A stretch of 64,000 nt of DNA from Rhodopirellula islandica (GCF_001027925.1 NZ_LECT01000015.1:292114-356113), one strand, 5' to 3'; numbered from the stretch's first letter, positions 36,531 through 45,860 are shown. Translations and numbers: made by a program. Notes: generated by a model from the sequence alone, not told the origin.

Positions 36531-36710
36531 ATGAAAAAGTTTGCTGAGAACGTAGTTGCTTTCCTGAAAGAAGAAGACGGACCAACGGCTGTTGAGTACG
36601 CCGTCTTGTTGGCTCTGATCATCGTCGTTTGCATCGGTGCTGTGACCACCATCGGTTCCAACGCCAACGCAAAGTTCGGCGAAGCTGGCGCTGCAATCGC
36701 TGCCAACTGA
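36531..36710 (+). CDS. flp: Flp-type pilin subunit
   Basis: 59 residues, start ATG 36531 with GGAG seven bases upstream. The leader M-K-K-F-A-E-N-V-V-A-F-L-K-E-E-D-G ends at the prepilin-peptidase site, G followed by P-T-A-V-E-Y-A-V-L-L, where the Glu-Tyr pair is the Flp hallmark. A hydrophobic helix (A-V-L-L-A-L-I-I-V-V) and a short polar tail rich in Ala/Asn follow. It is the structural subunit of the Tad/Flp pilus used for surface adhesion. It stands directly behind the cyclic-di-GMP riboswitch and in front of the prepilin peptidase gene. Confidence 0.95.
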   Translation: MKKFAENVVAFLKEEDGPTAVEYAVLLALIIVVCIGAVTTIGSNANAKFGEAGAAIAAN

Positions 36711-36750
36711 GCCTGAACTGGCGGGCCTGTCCCGTCAATTTGGCGACATC

Positions 36751-36786
36751 CCGAACGGCGACGAGATTCGTCTCGTCGCCTTTCGG
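36751..36786 (+). terminator. strong hairpin behind flp (partial terminator or mRNA stabiliser)
   Basis: GGCGACGAG-ATTCGT-CTCGTCGCC is a perfect 9-bp stem, extended by CCGAA ... TTCGG after a short bulge. It starts 40 bases after the flp stop and is followed by only three T. Such a hairpin can leave abundant short flp mRNA with read-through to the assembly genes. Confidence 0.7.
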
Positions 36787-36920
36787 AATCGCCCTTCGGG
36801 GGAGCCCTGTTGCGAAGACCTTGCGGACTCAGATGAGACGGTCCGACATTGCAAGTTCAATGGAAGTCTTGGCTGCCACTCATTCCACACCTTTCAAATT
36901 TGCCCCTGGGCATTGAGCGA

Positions 36921-37031
36921 ATGAACTACCCACTGATTCCTGCAGACGCTGCCGCCCACGTTTGGCAATTGGCCTGCTGTGGCGTGACGTTGCTGTTCGC
37001 AATGTTGAGCTGGATGATCGGTCCTCGCTGA
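36921..37031 (+). CDS. possible 36-residue single-helix membrane protein in the tad locus
   Basis: ATG 36921 to TGA 37031. It encodes M-N-Y-P-L-I-P-A-D followed by one hydrophobic helix (L-A-C-C-G-V-T-L-L-F-A-M-L-S-W-M-I). There is an AG-rich GAGCGA before the ATG. It lies in the same direction between flp and the prepilin peptidase gene. No homologue is known to me; the single helix and position are the only support. Confidence 0.35.
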   Translation: MNYPLIPADAAAHVWQLACCGVTLLFAMLSWMIGPR

Positions 37032-37158
37032 TCCATTCGATAACGACCGGAATTCACCACCACGTTCACCGCCATCCACACACACCATCCACTTTGAAAC
37101 CACTAACGGACGACTCGTTGCACGAACGTTTCGGCCGAAGAAACACGGGGAAATCACC

Positions 37159-37716
37159 ATGGACACTCTCCTTCAAGGCATCACCGAAAACTGGACCATT
37201 TGGTTCGTGACGGTCGTCCTCATTGTTGCGGCTGTCATCGACGGCATGATTTTGAAAGTCCCAAACTGGTTGACTTTCCCGTTCATCATCTGCGGTTGGG
37301 CACACTGTTTCATCCAAGGCGGCATGCCGGGCTTGGGTTACAGTTTGCTTGGCACCTTCGTCGGCATGATGTTGCTGTTGCCACTTCGCAACGTAGGCGG
37401 CATGGGAGCCGGCGACGTGAAACTGCTGGCAGGCATCGGTGCCTGGTGCGGTACCACGATCACACTGCAAGCCTTTGCGGCGACTGCAATCGTCGGCGGC
37501 ATCATGGCTGCGTTCATGATTTGGAAGAGCGGAGCCTGGGTGAAACACTACGCTCAGTTCTGGAAAATCATGAATGAGTGGCGAACGATCCGCAAACCGG
37601 AACAGCTTGCCGCGATTGCTCGCGAGCGAAAACCAACGATGTACCTGTTGCCCTACGGCATCCCCATGGCCATCGGGACCATCATCTACTTCGCCGCATC
37701 TGGCCAGTTGGTCTGA
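37159..37716 (+). CDS. cpaA: prepilin peptidase of the Tad system (CpaA/TadV type)
   Basis: 185 residues with about five membrane helices. Processes Flp pilin (and probably pseudopilins) at the Gly/x site. The two catalytic aspartates are visible: A-A-V-I-D-G-M-I-L-K-V-P-N (Asp near residue 28) and G-M-G-A-G-D-V-K-L-L, the G-x-G-D motif, near residue 86. It lacks the N-methylation domain of PilD, as expected for TadV/CpaA. It lies behind flp in the same direction. A basic loop (W-R-T-I-R-K-P-E-Q-L) before the last helix extends it slightly. Confidence 0.93.
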   Translation: MDTLLQGITENWTIWFVTVVLIVAAVIDGMILKVPNWLTFPFIICGWAHCFIQGGMPGLGYSLLGTFVGMMLLLPLRNVGGMGAGDVKLLAGIGAWCGTTITLQAFAATAIVGGIMAAFMIWKSGAWVKHYAQFWKIMNEWRTIRKPEQLAAIARERKPTMYLLPYGIPMAIGTIIYFAASGQLV

Positions 37717-37734
37717 TTCAGATTGAAAGTCGAG

Positions 37735-37759
37735 GGCCGCATGGATCCCCCATGCGGCC
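37735..37759 (+). terminator. hairpin after the prepilin peptidase gene
   Basis: GGCCGCATGG-ATCCC-CCATGCGGCC is a perfect 10-bp stem 19 bases after the stop. No T-run follows directly, so it may be a stabilising hairpin or a weak terminator ahead of cpaB, which begins 237 bases later. Confidence 0.6.
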
Positions 37760-37996
37760 TGTCGTCATTTAAGCCCCAAATGCCGGGCAATTTCTCCCAG
37801 ACGTTGGAAATCCGAAGCCAAACGGTCCTTTGTCAATCTGTGCCGGTTGCGCAAAGAGACTCGGTTGCCCCAAGTGTGTTTAGCTCCTGAACACTCACAC
37901 CCGATACCGTGAGTGACGCTTTCATTGCGGGCGATCGAATTTTCGGCCGAATTCAACGCGAGCAGTCCGTCACCTCTGGTTACCCACCCGATTGCC

Positions 37997-39121
37997 ATGC
38001 GAAACAAATCAGTCTTCCTCATCCTGGCCTGCGTCTGCGGCACGATCGCCGCAATCGGTGTGAGCCAGTGGATGCAAGCTCAGTCAACGGGTCAAAGTTC
38101 GGTAGCGACGGTTGAGATCTTCGTGACTTCCAAGACCATTGATATCGCAGAGGAAATCACGGCGGACAAAATCCGACTCGAACAATGGCCCGCCGACCGC
38201 GTCCCAACGGGCGCCAGCGGAAACCTCGAAGACGTCGAAGGAAAATTCGCTCGCCAACGTTTCTACGAGGGCGAACCGGTGATGCCAGTCAAACTGATGG
38301 CGGATGCCAATGGTTCCTCCCAAACGATTCCAGTTGGATTCAGCGTGGTGTCGATGCGTGCGGATCCCGAAAGTAGCGTTGCCACCCTGGTTCGCCCTGG
38401 CGACCGGGTCGACGTGATGGCGTATTTCATCAAGAGCGAGTTGATCCCCGAGACCACAGCCAAGACCGTTTTGACGGGCGTTCGAGTGTTCGCCGTCGAC
38501 GGCCGAACCGAACGCGAAGTCGATCCAGAAGTCGAATCCAAACCAGCTCGTTCGATCTCGCTGCTGATTCATAAGAAAGACACACCGGCGTGGACCTATG
38601 CCAGCGAACTGGGCAAAATTCGTCTGACACTGGGCAACCCCAGCGATATCAACGAAACCCAAGACGGAGCATCGGGTGGCGGCGCCGGACAAGACTTCTT
38701 GCGTTGGCTGTCGGATTATCAAATCGCTCAGGCACAACGCGAAGAAGAGAGCAACCGTGTGGAGACACCGATTGTGACACCTTCCATTCGAGCCCCCAAG
38801 AAAGAAAAGAAACGGGGATTCAAGATGTTGAAGATGTCCGGTGGCGTGCTGACGGAATACTGGATTGAAGAAGGATCCAGTGTGCCCAAGGTGCTCGCCG
38901 AATCGGGGCGTGACGACTTGGAAGAGACGACCACCGACCTGCGAACTCGCCCGGGGGCAGATTATCCCCTCCCTAGCGAGAACGAACTGGATGAACCCAG
39001 TGCACCAACCGATTACAGCTATCTGAATGGGTCACAAAGCCCGTTCTACAACAGCGGACCTTCGGATCGCTCCGAAGCAGATGCCCCGCCGACCAAAGAG
39101 TTTGGCCCCACGAGCCGCTGA
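37997..39121 (+). CDS. cpaB: Flp pilus assembly protein CpaB (SAF domain)
   Basis: 374 residues from ATG 37997; the track start at 37913 adds 28 unlikely residues. An N-terminal membrane helix (V-F-L-I-L-A-C-V-C-G-T-I-A-A-I-G-V) anchors it. The SAF domain follows: V-T-S-K-T-I-D-I-A-E-E-I-T-A-D-K-I and the RcpC/CpaB segment G-F-S-V-V-S-M-R-A-D-P-E-S-S-V-A, then L-V-R-P-G-D-R-V-D-V. The C-terminal third is charged and proline rich, longer than in typical CpaB. It works in the periplasm with the secretin to guide the Flp fibre. Confidence 0.9.
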   Translation: MRNKSVFLILACVCGTIAAIGVSQWMQAQSTGQSSVATVEIFVTSKTIDIAEEITADKIRLEQWPADRVPTGASGNLEDVEGKFARQRFYEGEPVMPVKLMADANGSSQTIPVGFSVVSMRADPESSVATLVRPGDRVDVMAYFIKSELIPETTAKTVLTGVRVFAVDGRTEREVDPEVESKPARSISLLIHKKDTPAWTYASELGKIRLTLGNPSDINETQDGASGGGAGQDFLRWLSDYQIAQAQREEESNRVETPIVTPSIRAPKKEKKRGFKMLKMSGGVLTEYWIEEGSSVPKVLAESGRDDLEETTTDLRTRPGADYPLPSENELDEPSAPTDYSYLNGSQSPFYNSGPSDRSEADAPPTKEFGPTSR

Positions 39122-39286
39122 AGCTCAGGGACCAACGGAACAAGATTCACCACTGACGCTTAGGCAAGCCCGCCACCCAGCGGACTGCCACCCAGCCCGT
39201 CGCTTCCTCGCGACGAGCTGATCGCCGAGAGTTCATGGACGAATTCTCGCGGAGATGAATGAATAACTCGACCCGCCCCGGCAAGG

Positions 39287-41059
39287 ATGCCTCAGATGCG
39301 AGTGTGCACTTTTCTTACCCGTCGCGACCGTTCGGTCCGTTGTTTGATCACGGCCGTGTTCGGGTTCGCGATGATCGCGGTTTCCCAGCCGGTGATGGCG
39401 CAGTCAGCCACGACGCTCGCGTCCGCCGCTGGTGACCATCAGATCAACCAATCCGTCGAACGGATGGATCTGATCGTCAAGAGCAGCCGCATTCTGTCGC
39501 TCGGCGAACGCATCCCTCGCTTCCAAGTTCACAACGAGGAAGTCCTGGGAGCCACGCCCGTCTCCGAAAACCAAATCCAGGTGTTCGGCAAGACGCCCGG
39601 TACCACCCAGATCAATCTCTGGGACACCGAGGACAAACTTTACACCATCGATGTCACGGTCGTCGCGGACGCTCGAGAAGTCGAAGGCATCCTGAATTCG
39701 CAACTGCCGCTGGCATCCCTTCGAGTGACGCCCATCGGTGAGTCTTCCATCATCTCGGGATACGTGACCAGCGTCGATGATGTGGACAAAGCCGTTGCGA
39801 TCACCGAACAGTTCTACACGACTGTGATCAACAACATCCAAGTCGTTGGGATCCAACAGGTTCTGTTGCACACCAAGATCATGGAAATCAGCCGCACGAA
39901 GCTTCGGCAGTTGGGCGTTGACCTCGCCATCTTGAGTGACAACTTCGTGTTGCTCAATGGTCCCAGTGGAATCCTGGATGTCTCCGCCGGGTTGGTGGAA
40001 GGCGACAATGGAACGTTCGGCCCCGTCCCTGTTGGGGACACCAACCTGCGGTTCAATGTCAACGGGGACTTCGAAGCAATGATCAAAGCCCTGGAGGAAC
40101 AACGGATGGTCAAGCTCCTCGCTGAACCCACCGTCGTTGCCACGCACGGTCGTCCTGCTCGGTTCACCGTGGGTGGACGAATCCCGACCATCATTCCCGG
40201 TCAAAATGGCCAGGTCCAAGTCTCCTACGAAGATTACGGGACAAGCATCGACTTCCTGCCCTTCGTCGTCGGCCCTGGACGCATTCGCTTGGAAGTTCGT
40301 CCCGAAGTCAGTGAACCGGACTCCTCACGAGCCATCACGCTTGACGGTACCAACGTGACCGCGTTCACGACTCGGTACGTCGAAACCGCTGTCGAAATGC
40401 AAGCTGGTCAAACGTTCGCCTTGGCGGGTTTGCTGCAAAGCCGCACCGAGTCCACCGTCAGCCGCACCCCGTTCTTCGGAAGCCTGCCCTACGTCGGATC
40501 GCTGTTCCGTCAAATGCAAGAGCGTCGCAACGAGATCGAACTGCTGATCATGGTGACGCCCGAATTGGTTGAGGCAATGGACCCTCACGAAGTGCCTCGC
40601 GGTGGCCCGGGCATGAACACGCACTCGCCGGATGACAAAGAGTTCTACGCCTTGGGTCATATCGAAGTGCCCAATCTGAAGGCCAACGATTGCGACAACA
40701 CAAACTTGCAACCTGGCATCACCAGCGGCTTCCGCGGTGGACAGATTGAATCCGGCCCGATGCTCCATCAGCCGCCCATGTATCAGTCCCCCATGAATGG
40801 TGTCCCCAGCCAAGGCTACCAAGAAGGTCAGATCGTTGACCCAATGTTGCCGTCACCACAAGCCTCACGAAGCACTCCACCACGATCCACGCCCAACCCG
40901 GCTGGGTACTACCCACCGCAAATGGCACGAGCCCCTCAACGCCCCGCGAACAATCGCTTTGGGGCGGGTGAGTTGCTTCCTCCGGGAGCGATCGTTCCCG
41001 GTCCAGAACCAACGAAGATCGCTGATGGAGTGATCGTCAGCCAACCGGAATACCGATGA
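39287..41059 (+). CDS. cpaC: Tad pilus secretin CpaC/RcpA
   Basis: 590 residues. The signal peptide ends near P-V-M-A-Q-S. Then comes the pilus-assembly N-domain (L-S-L-G-E-R-I-P-R-F-Q-V-H-N, I-Q-V-F-G-K-T-P-G-T-T), a BON-like part (L-N-S-Q-L-P-L-A-S-L-R-V) and the secretin core with E-P-T-V-V-A-T-H-G-R-P-A-R-F-T-V-G-G, R-L-E-V-R-P-E-V-S and L-L-I-M-V-T-P-E-L-V. The core ends at about residue 440; the remaining 150 residues are Pro/Gln/Gly-rich and disordered, an extension absent from short secretins. Forms the outer-membrane pore for the pilus. Confidence 0.93.
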   Translation: MPQMRVCTFLTRRDRSVRCLITAVFGFAMIAVSQPVMAQSATTLASAAGDHQINQSVERMDLIVKSSRILSLGERIPRFQVHNEEVLGATPVSENQIQVFGKTPGTTQINLWDTEDKLYTIDVTVVADAREVEGILNSQLPLASLRVTPIGESSIISGYVTSVDDVDKAVAITEQFYTTVINNIQVVGIQQVLLHTKIMEISRTKLRQLGVDLAILSDNFVLLNGPSGILDVSAGLVEGDNGTFGPVPVGDTNLRFNVNGDFEAMIKALEEQRMVKLLAEPTVVATHGRPARFTVGGRIPTIIPGQNGQVQVSYEDYGTSIDFLPFVVGPGRIRLEVRPEVSEPDSSRAITLDGTNVTAFTTRYVETAVEMQAGQTFALAGLLQSRTESTVSRTPFFGSLPYVGSLFRQMQERRNEIELLIMVTPELVEAMDPHEVPRGGPGMNTHSPDDKEFYALGHIEVPNLKANDCDNTNLQPGITSGFRGGQIESGPMLHQPPMYQSPMNGVPSQGYQEGQIVDPMLPSPQASRSTPPRSTPNPAGYYPPQMARAPQRPANNRFGAGELLPPGAIVPGPEPTKIADGVIVSQPEYR

Positions 41060-41154
41060 TCGTTTGAGTGAAAACCAGTTGCCCCAACATGTTGTCCGAC
41101 GGAACGTCGGGCTTTCCCCATGAAAATCTTCTCCGTCTTTCGAAGTAGTCAGCT

Positions 41155-42384
41155 ATGAGTAACGTCCTACGATTGGCCTTGGTCGATCCAAACGACTCGT
41201 CCCGCGAAACACTCAAAGCCATGCTGTTGGGCATGGACACCGTTTGGTTGGAAGCAGACTGCTCTCGCTACGAATTCTTCCCGGACATCGTTGACCAAAC
41301 AACTCCGGACGTGGGAGTCATCTCCCTGGACACGGATTCCACCGCGGCGATCAAACTGATTGAGCGGATCACTCGCGAAACGCCAGACACAGCGCTGTTG
41401 GCTACCAGCGCTGTCAGCGATGGACAACTGATTCTGCAGGCCATTCGGGCAGGGGCACGTGAATTCCTGACGTTGCCGTTGGTCGAAGAAGAGCTCTCAT
41501 CGGCACTCGGCCGAATCAGCCAGACCAAGTTTGGCGGTGGCGACGCTCGCAGTCGTTCGTGCGAAGTCATCGCAATCGCCGGTGCCACCGGTGGCGTTGG
41601 CACGACCAGCACCGCGGTGAACCTCGGTTGCGTGTTGGCCGAAGAAAGCCGCAACAGCGTCGCTCTGTTGGATTTGGATTTGGCACTGGGCGATGCCGAT
41701 GTTTTCTTGGATGCCATTCCAGACTACACGCTGGCCGATGTCGTTCAGAACATTGGGCGACTGGACATTCAACTGCTCAAGAAGTCATTGACGAAACACT
41801 CCAGCGGGTTGTACTTGCTGCCACGCCCGGTCGAATTGCATGATCTCGAGGCAATCGACGCGGAAAGCCTCCGCAAGGTGATTGGGCTGTTGAAAGCATC
41901 GTTCACGCACTTGATCGTGGACCTGTCGAAAACCTACAACGCGCTGGACATGATCGCGATCGAAACGGCGTCGAAGGTGCTGCTGGTCACTCAATTGGAC
42001 TTGCCGTGTCTTCGCAATGTGGTGCGTTTGATGATGAGCTTTGACGAAACAGAAGGTCTGGCCGACCGAGTCGAAATCATTGTCAACCGAGCCGGTTTGG
42101 ACGCGGGACAGATCAGTTTGAAAAAGGCCAAGGAAACGCTCGGCCGAGAAATCTTCGCGCTTCTTCCAAATGACTATCGAACGATGGTCGAAGTCCGCAA
42201 CAACGGTGTGCCGTTGATCACGCAAGCCCCGAAGGCAGCCTTGACCCAGGCTTTCCGGGACGTTGCCCATCGATTGACACACCAAGACGCCGGCCCCACC
42301 CCCGACGAGGAAGGCGGTCCGGAAGGTCACGCGGGCAACGAAAGTCGCTGGAAACGGTTCTGGCCCGGTGCCGCCAAGGCCTGA
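41155..42384 (+). CDS. cpaE: Tad pilus assembly ATPase-like protein CpaE/TadZ
   Basis: 409 residues. Residues 1-130 form a receiver-like domain (V-D-P-N-D-S-S-R-E-T-L ... D-V-G-V-I-S-L-D). A MinD/ParA-type domain follows (A-I-A-G-A-T-G-G-V-G-T-T-S; later L-L-D-L-D-L-A-L-G-D-A-D and L-I-V-D-L-S-K-T-Y). The deviant Walker A lacks both usual lysines (K-G-G-x-G-K-T becomes T-G-G-V-G-T-T), a loss known among TadZ proteins and suggesting a localisation scaffold rather than an efficient ATPase. The next gene is lnt, so tadA, tadB and tadC are not in this cluster. Confidence 0.92.
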   Translation: MSNVLRLALVDPNDSSRETLKAMLLGMDTVWLEADCSRYEFFPDIVDQTTPDVGVISLDTDSTAAIKLIERITRETPDTALLATSAVSDGQLILQAIRAGAREFLTLPLVEEELSSALGRISQTKFGGGDARSRSCEVIAIAGATGGVGTTSTAVNLGCVLAEESRNSVALLDLDLALGDADVFLDAIPDYTLADVVQNIGRLDIQLLKKSLTKHSSGLYLLPRPVELHDLEAIDAESLRKVIGLLKASFTHLIVDLSKTYNALDMIAIETASKVLLVTQLDLPCLRNVVRLMMSFDETEGLADRVEIIVNRAGLDAGQISLKKAKETLGREIFALLPNDYRTMVEVRNNGVPLITQAPKAALTQAFRDVAHRLTHQDAGPTPDEEGGPEGHAGNESRWKRFWPGAAKA

Positions 42385-42478
42385 TTCGATCTGCGATAGA
42401 CTGAAACGGGTTGCCGGCCCGCGGTCGGGCTGGTATTTCACGGGGCCTACAACCTGCCCGCGAACGTGAGCCCCTCCG

Positions 42479-44284
42479 TTGAGCGAATCCAATTCTGCGT
42501 CCGATGCCCGCGCATCGGACCTTGCCGAGCAACCTCCCGCCGCCCCCGCTTCGATGCGGTGGCTCTTGGCGGCGTCCTTCGCCTTCGCGACCGTCCTCTG
42601 GATGTCTGGCCCGCCAATCGCCATGGGCCCGTTGATCTTTGTGGCTCTGGTTCCACTTCTGGCGATTGCAGAGGTCGCCCCCGGCTCGCCCTGGAAGCAA
42701 TCCCTGTACCTGGCTTCGCTCGTGTACTGGTTGGTCAGTCTGCAAGGACTCCGCCACGCTCACCCGCTGATGTTCCTGCCCTGGATGGCACTTTCGGCTT
42801 ACCTTGCGATCTATCCGGTGCTGTTTGTCGCCCTGCTGCGCCGCTGGCGAGCAACTCACCAAAATCAAACGAGCAGGCCTTGGCGGAACCGCATCCCATT
42901 CTGCTTGGTCGCCGCGGTGATCTGGGTCGGATTGGAGTGGATTCGAAACCACCTGTTCACTGGAATCTCAGTGCTGATGCTGGGACATGCATTGGCCGAC
43001 ATGCCAATCCTGATTCAAATCGCGGATTTAGGTGGCACCTACGCGGTCAGCTTTGTGATCGTCTGCCTCAACGTGGCGATGCTCGAAGCGATGAATCGAT
43101 GGGTGGTTCGCCTTCCCGCTTCTTCCGATACGCCCTGGTCCTCCCTCGCAATCCCCAGCGGTCTGCTGATTGCGACCATCGCTTACGGCGCGATCACCAT
43201 GCAGGTCGCCACGGAACCGATCGGCAAAACGATTGCCTTGCTGGGTGGCAATCAACTGACCGTCTACGAGCAAGACATCGAGCGTGAGCGAGAGATCTTT
43301 GCCGCCTACGCTGAAATGGCTTTGGATGCGGTGGCAAACTCAAAGTCCGAGGTGACGGCGGTTGTGTGGCCTGAGTCCATGTTTTCAGGTGGCATGCCCT
43401 GGATGACGACGGGCCCGGATTTGGCAGTCCCCGAATTCATGCAGGATCCCTCACTCCCACCTTTGGTCCCTGACCAACTTCGTTTCGCAGTTGAAAACAA
43501 TCAGGCCGGTTTCCTGGACCGAGCGACCAATCTTCAACTGGCAATGGCCGCCAGTTCCAACATCCCCAGCGATGTCGCACCAGCGATCATCGGCGGCTGT
43601 GGGTTGGTCCAGTACGCGAAACAGCCCAGCCAATACAGTGGCGTCGTGTGGATCGACCCCGCGGGCAAGATGGCCGGACAATACGCCAAGAACCACCTGG
43701 TGCTCTTCGGCGAAACCATCCCCTTGGTGCACAGTCTGCCCTGGATTCGCGACCAGGTGCCGCCAGGGTTGGGGCTGGATCGAGGCACGCAACCAGAACG
43801 CTTTGATCTGGATGGAATCTCATTGATGCCAAACCTCTGCATCGAAACCGCCGTCGAGCGAATCCCGATCAACCACATGCACCAGCTGAATTCACGTGCC
43901 AACCCAAAACTGCCCGATGCCTTGCTGACGCTGACCAACGATGTTTGGTTTCGCGATTCCGCTGTGGTCGATCACCATCTGCGTTGTGCCCAGCTGGTGG
44001 CGGTGGGCTGCCGACGCCCCATTTTGTCCGCAGCCAATGGCGGCCCCACGGCCTGGATCGATTCGGCAGGCCGAGTCGTCGAGCGATTGCCCAAAGGACA
44101 AAGCGGTGTGATCGAAGCCCAGCCACGACGCGATCGGCGAGTCAGCCTGTACGTTCAAATCGGAGCCTGGCCAGCCGGGCTGATGGGCGCGGCGACTGCC
44201 TGTGGGCTGGCAGTGCTCGCGTTCGAATTTGTAACTCGTCGACGAAAACGCCATACGCTTCGCGGCCAACCTTCAACGACGTGA
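42479..44284 (+). CDS. lnt: apolipoprotein N-acyltransferase
   Basis: 601 residues from a TTG at 42479 that gives M-S-E-S-N-S-A-S; a downstream ATG (A-P-A-S-M-R-W-L-L) is an alternative. About six N-terminal helices are followed by the nitrilase-like domain and a final helix. The catalytic triad is visible: Glu in V-V-W-P-E-S-M-F, Lys in Y-A-K-N-H-L-V-L-F-G-E, and Cys in M-P-N-L-C-I-E-T-A. It transfers a third acyl chain to lipoproteins at the inner membrane. Consistent with the several lipoproteins predicted in this window. Confidence 0.9.
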   Translation: MSESNSASDARASDLAEQPPAAPASMRWLLAASFAFATVLWMSGPPIAMGPLIFVALVPLLAIAEVAPGSPWKQSLYLASLVYWLVSLQGLRHAHPLMFLPWMALSAYLAIYPVLFVALLRRWRATHQNQTSRPWRNRIPFCLVAAVIWVGLEWIRNHLFTGISVLMLGHALADMPILIQIADLGGTYAVSFVIVCLNVAMLEAMNRWVVRLPASSDTPWSSLAIPSGLLIATIAYGAITMQVATEPIGKTIALLGGNQLTVYEQDIEREREIFAAYAEMALDAVANSKSEVTAVVWPESMFSGGMPWMTTGPDLAVPEFMQDPSLPPLVPDQLRFAVENNQAGFLDRATNLQLAMAASSNIPSDVAPAIIGGCGLVQYAKQPSQYSGVVWIDPAGKMAGQYAKNHLVLFGETIPLVHSLPWIRDQVPPGLGLDRGTQPERFDLDGISLMPNLCIETAVERIPINHMHQLNSRANPKLPDALLTLTNDVWFRDSAVVDHHLRCAQLVAVGCRRPILSAANGGPTAWIDSAGRVVERLPKGQSGVIEAQPRRDRRVSLYVQIGAWPAGLMGAATACGLAVLAFEFVTRRRKRHTLRGQPSTT

Positions 44285-44354
44285 GCTTCGCCGGCTCCGC
44301 TTCCACGGACGCCACACAATTGGCGTCTCACCAAGCACCGTCCACGTCAAAGAC

Positions 44355-45860
44355 TCAATAAGCCTTTGCGAAGACAGCTCGTTGAGCGGCGGGTTTGCCG
44401 GTCAAGAAACAGGTGCCTTGGACATCGTTGTCGACACGCGGGACGCATCGGATCGTCACCTTCAGCTCCTTCAACAAGGGCTGCAAGGAGTCCTCATCGG
44501 CGAAGTGACACCAAGCGAATCCGCCCGAGATCGCGGTCTCGCCATTGTCGGCAAAGAATTCGCGGAACTCGGCTTCGGAACTGAGTTCGACGGTGTTGTC
44601 TTCTCGCAATTTCAACGCTGCATCGAAGAGTTCTTGCTGCAATGTGGCCAGCTTTTCGCTGATGGTGGCAACCAAGGCAGAGCGTTCGATGCCGACGCTT
44701 TTGGGCTGATTCCGAATGCCACAGAAAACAGTCCCTGCCGCGATGTCCTTGGGCCCCACTTCCAATCGAATGGGAACGCCGCGTTTGACGTGGTACCACT
44801 TCTTCTCACCGCCACGAATGTCACGATCGTCGATCGTCACACGGACGGGAGCGCCGGCGTAAGTTTGTGCCACCAATTCCTCGCGAAGTGACTGCACGTA
44901 GGCCATCACCTCGGCGCGAGAATCATCCTTGTAAATGGGCTGGATCACGACGTGAATCGGCGCCAGGCGAGGTGGCAAAACCAACCCATCGTCATCGCTG
45001 TGCGTCATGATCAGAGCGCCGAGCAAACGGGTGCTGACTCCCCAAGACGTCGTCCAAGCAAATTCGATTTCACCGGATTCACTTTGGAATTTGATCTCCT
45101 GGGCCTTCGAGAAATTCTGCCCCAAGAAGTGACTGGTCCCCGCCTGCAACGCCTTGCGGTCTTGCATCATCGATTCAATCGAAAGCGTCTCAACCGCACC
45201 AGGAAAACGTTCCAACGGAGTCTTGCTGCCAACGATCACCGGCATCGCCATCCAGTTCTCAGCGAATTCACGGTAGACCTCGACCATCTTCTCGGTTTCT
45301 TCCACCGCTTCTTCCGAAGTCGCGTGAACCGTGTGGCCTTCTTGCCATAGAAACTCGGCAGTCCGCAAGAACATTCGCGTCCGCATCTCCCACCGAACCA
45401 CATTGGCCCATTGGTTGATCAGGATCGGCAAATCACGATAGCTCTGAACCCATTTGGCGTACGTCGCACCGATGATCGTTTCGCTGGTGGGGCGAACGAT
45501 CAAGGGCTCCTCCAACTTGCCGGCCGGCCGCAAACCGCCATTGGGATCCGGTTCGAGTCGGTGGTGCGTGACCACCGCACATTCCTTGGCAAACCCCTCG
45601 ACGTGCTCCGCTTCCTTTTCGAGGAAGCTCATTGGAATGAACAACGGGAAATAGGCGTTTTGGTGGCCCGTCGCTTTGAACATGTCGTCCAAAGCACGTT
45701 GCACGTTCTCCCAAAGCTGATACCCCCATGGTTTGATCACCATGCAGCCGCGAACCGGCGAGTTTTCAGCGAGATCCGCTGCCCGAATGACTTGTTGATA
45801 CCACTCGGGATAGTTTTCTTCACGAGTCGGGCTGATGGCTGTCCGGGGGGCTTTGTTCAT
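44355..45860 (-). CDS. proS: prolyl-tRNA synthetase, archaeal/eukaryotic-like type
   Basis: 501 residues from ATG 45860, within 4 bases of the carA stop. Class II synthetase with motif 2-3 segments (V-R-P-T-S-E-T-I, R-W-E-M-R-T-R-M-F-L-R-T-A-E-F-L-W-Q-E-G and later G-A-L-I-M-T-H-S-D-D-D-G-L), a HGTP-like anticodon domain (P-I-H-V-V-I-Q-P-I-Y) and the C-terminal zinc-like domain ending in K-A-Y, as in the ProS type without the editing insertion. The C-terminal tyrosine is a family trait. The frame beyond 45860 belongs to carA. Confidence 0.95.
   Translation of the reverse strand: MNKAPRTAISPTREENYPEWYQQVIRAADLAENSPVRGCMVIKPWGYQLWENVQRALDDMFKATGHQNAYFPLFIPMSFLEKEAEHVEGFAKECAVVTHHRLEPDPNGGLRPAGKLEEPLIVRPTSETIIGATYAKWVQSYRDLPILINQWANVVRWEMRTRMFLRTAEFLWQEGHTVHATSEEAVEETEKMVEVYREFAENWMAMPVIVGSKTPLERFPGAVETLSIESMMQDRKALQAGTSHFLGQNFSKAQEIKFQSESGEIEFAWTTSWGVSTRLLGALIMTHSDDDGLVLPPRLAPIHVVIQPIYKDDSRAEVMAYVQSLREELVAQTYAGAPVRVTIDDRDIRGGEKKWYHVKRGVPIRLEVGPKDIAAGTVFCGIRNQPKSVGIERSALVATISEKLATLQQELFDAALKLREDNTVELSSEAEFREFFADNGETAISGGFAWCHFADEDSLQPLLKELKVTIRCVPRVDNDVQGTCFLTGKPAAQRAVFAKAY

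Noticed and set aside
36760..36800. Simple full terminator after flp
   Set aside because: The hairpin is strong but has only three T behind it, so complete termination is doubtful; reported as a partial terminator or stabiliser.
37780..37910. Possible second GEMM-like aptamer before cpaB (GCGCAAAGAGACTCGGTTGCC)
   Set aside because: The GGCAAACC strand and the GNRA hairpin are missing, so the resemblance is limited to one segment.
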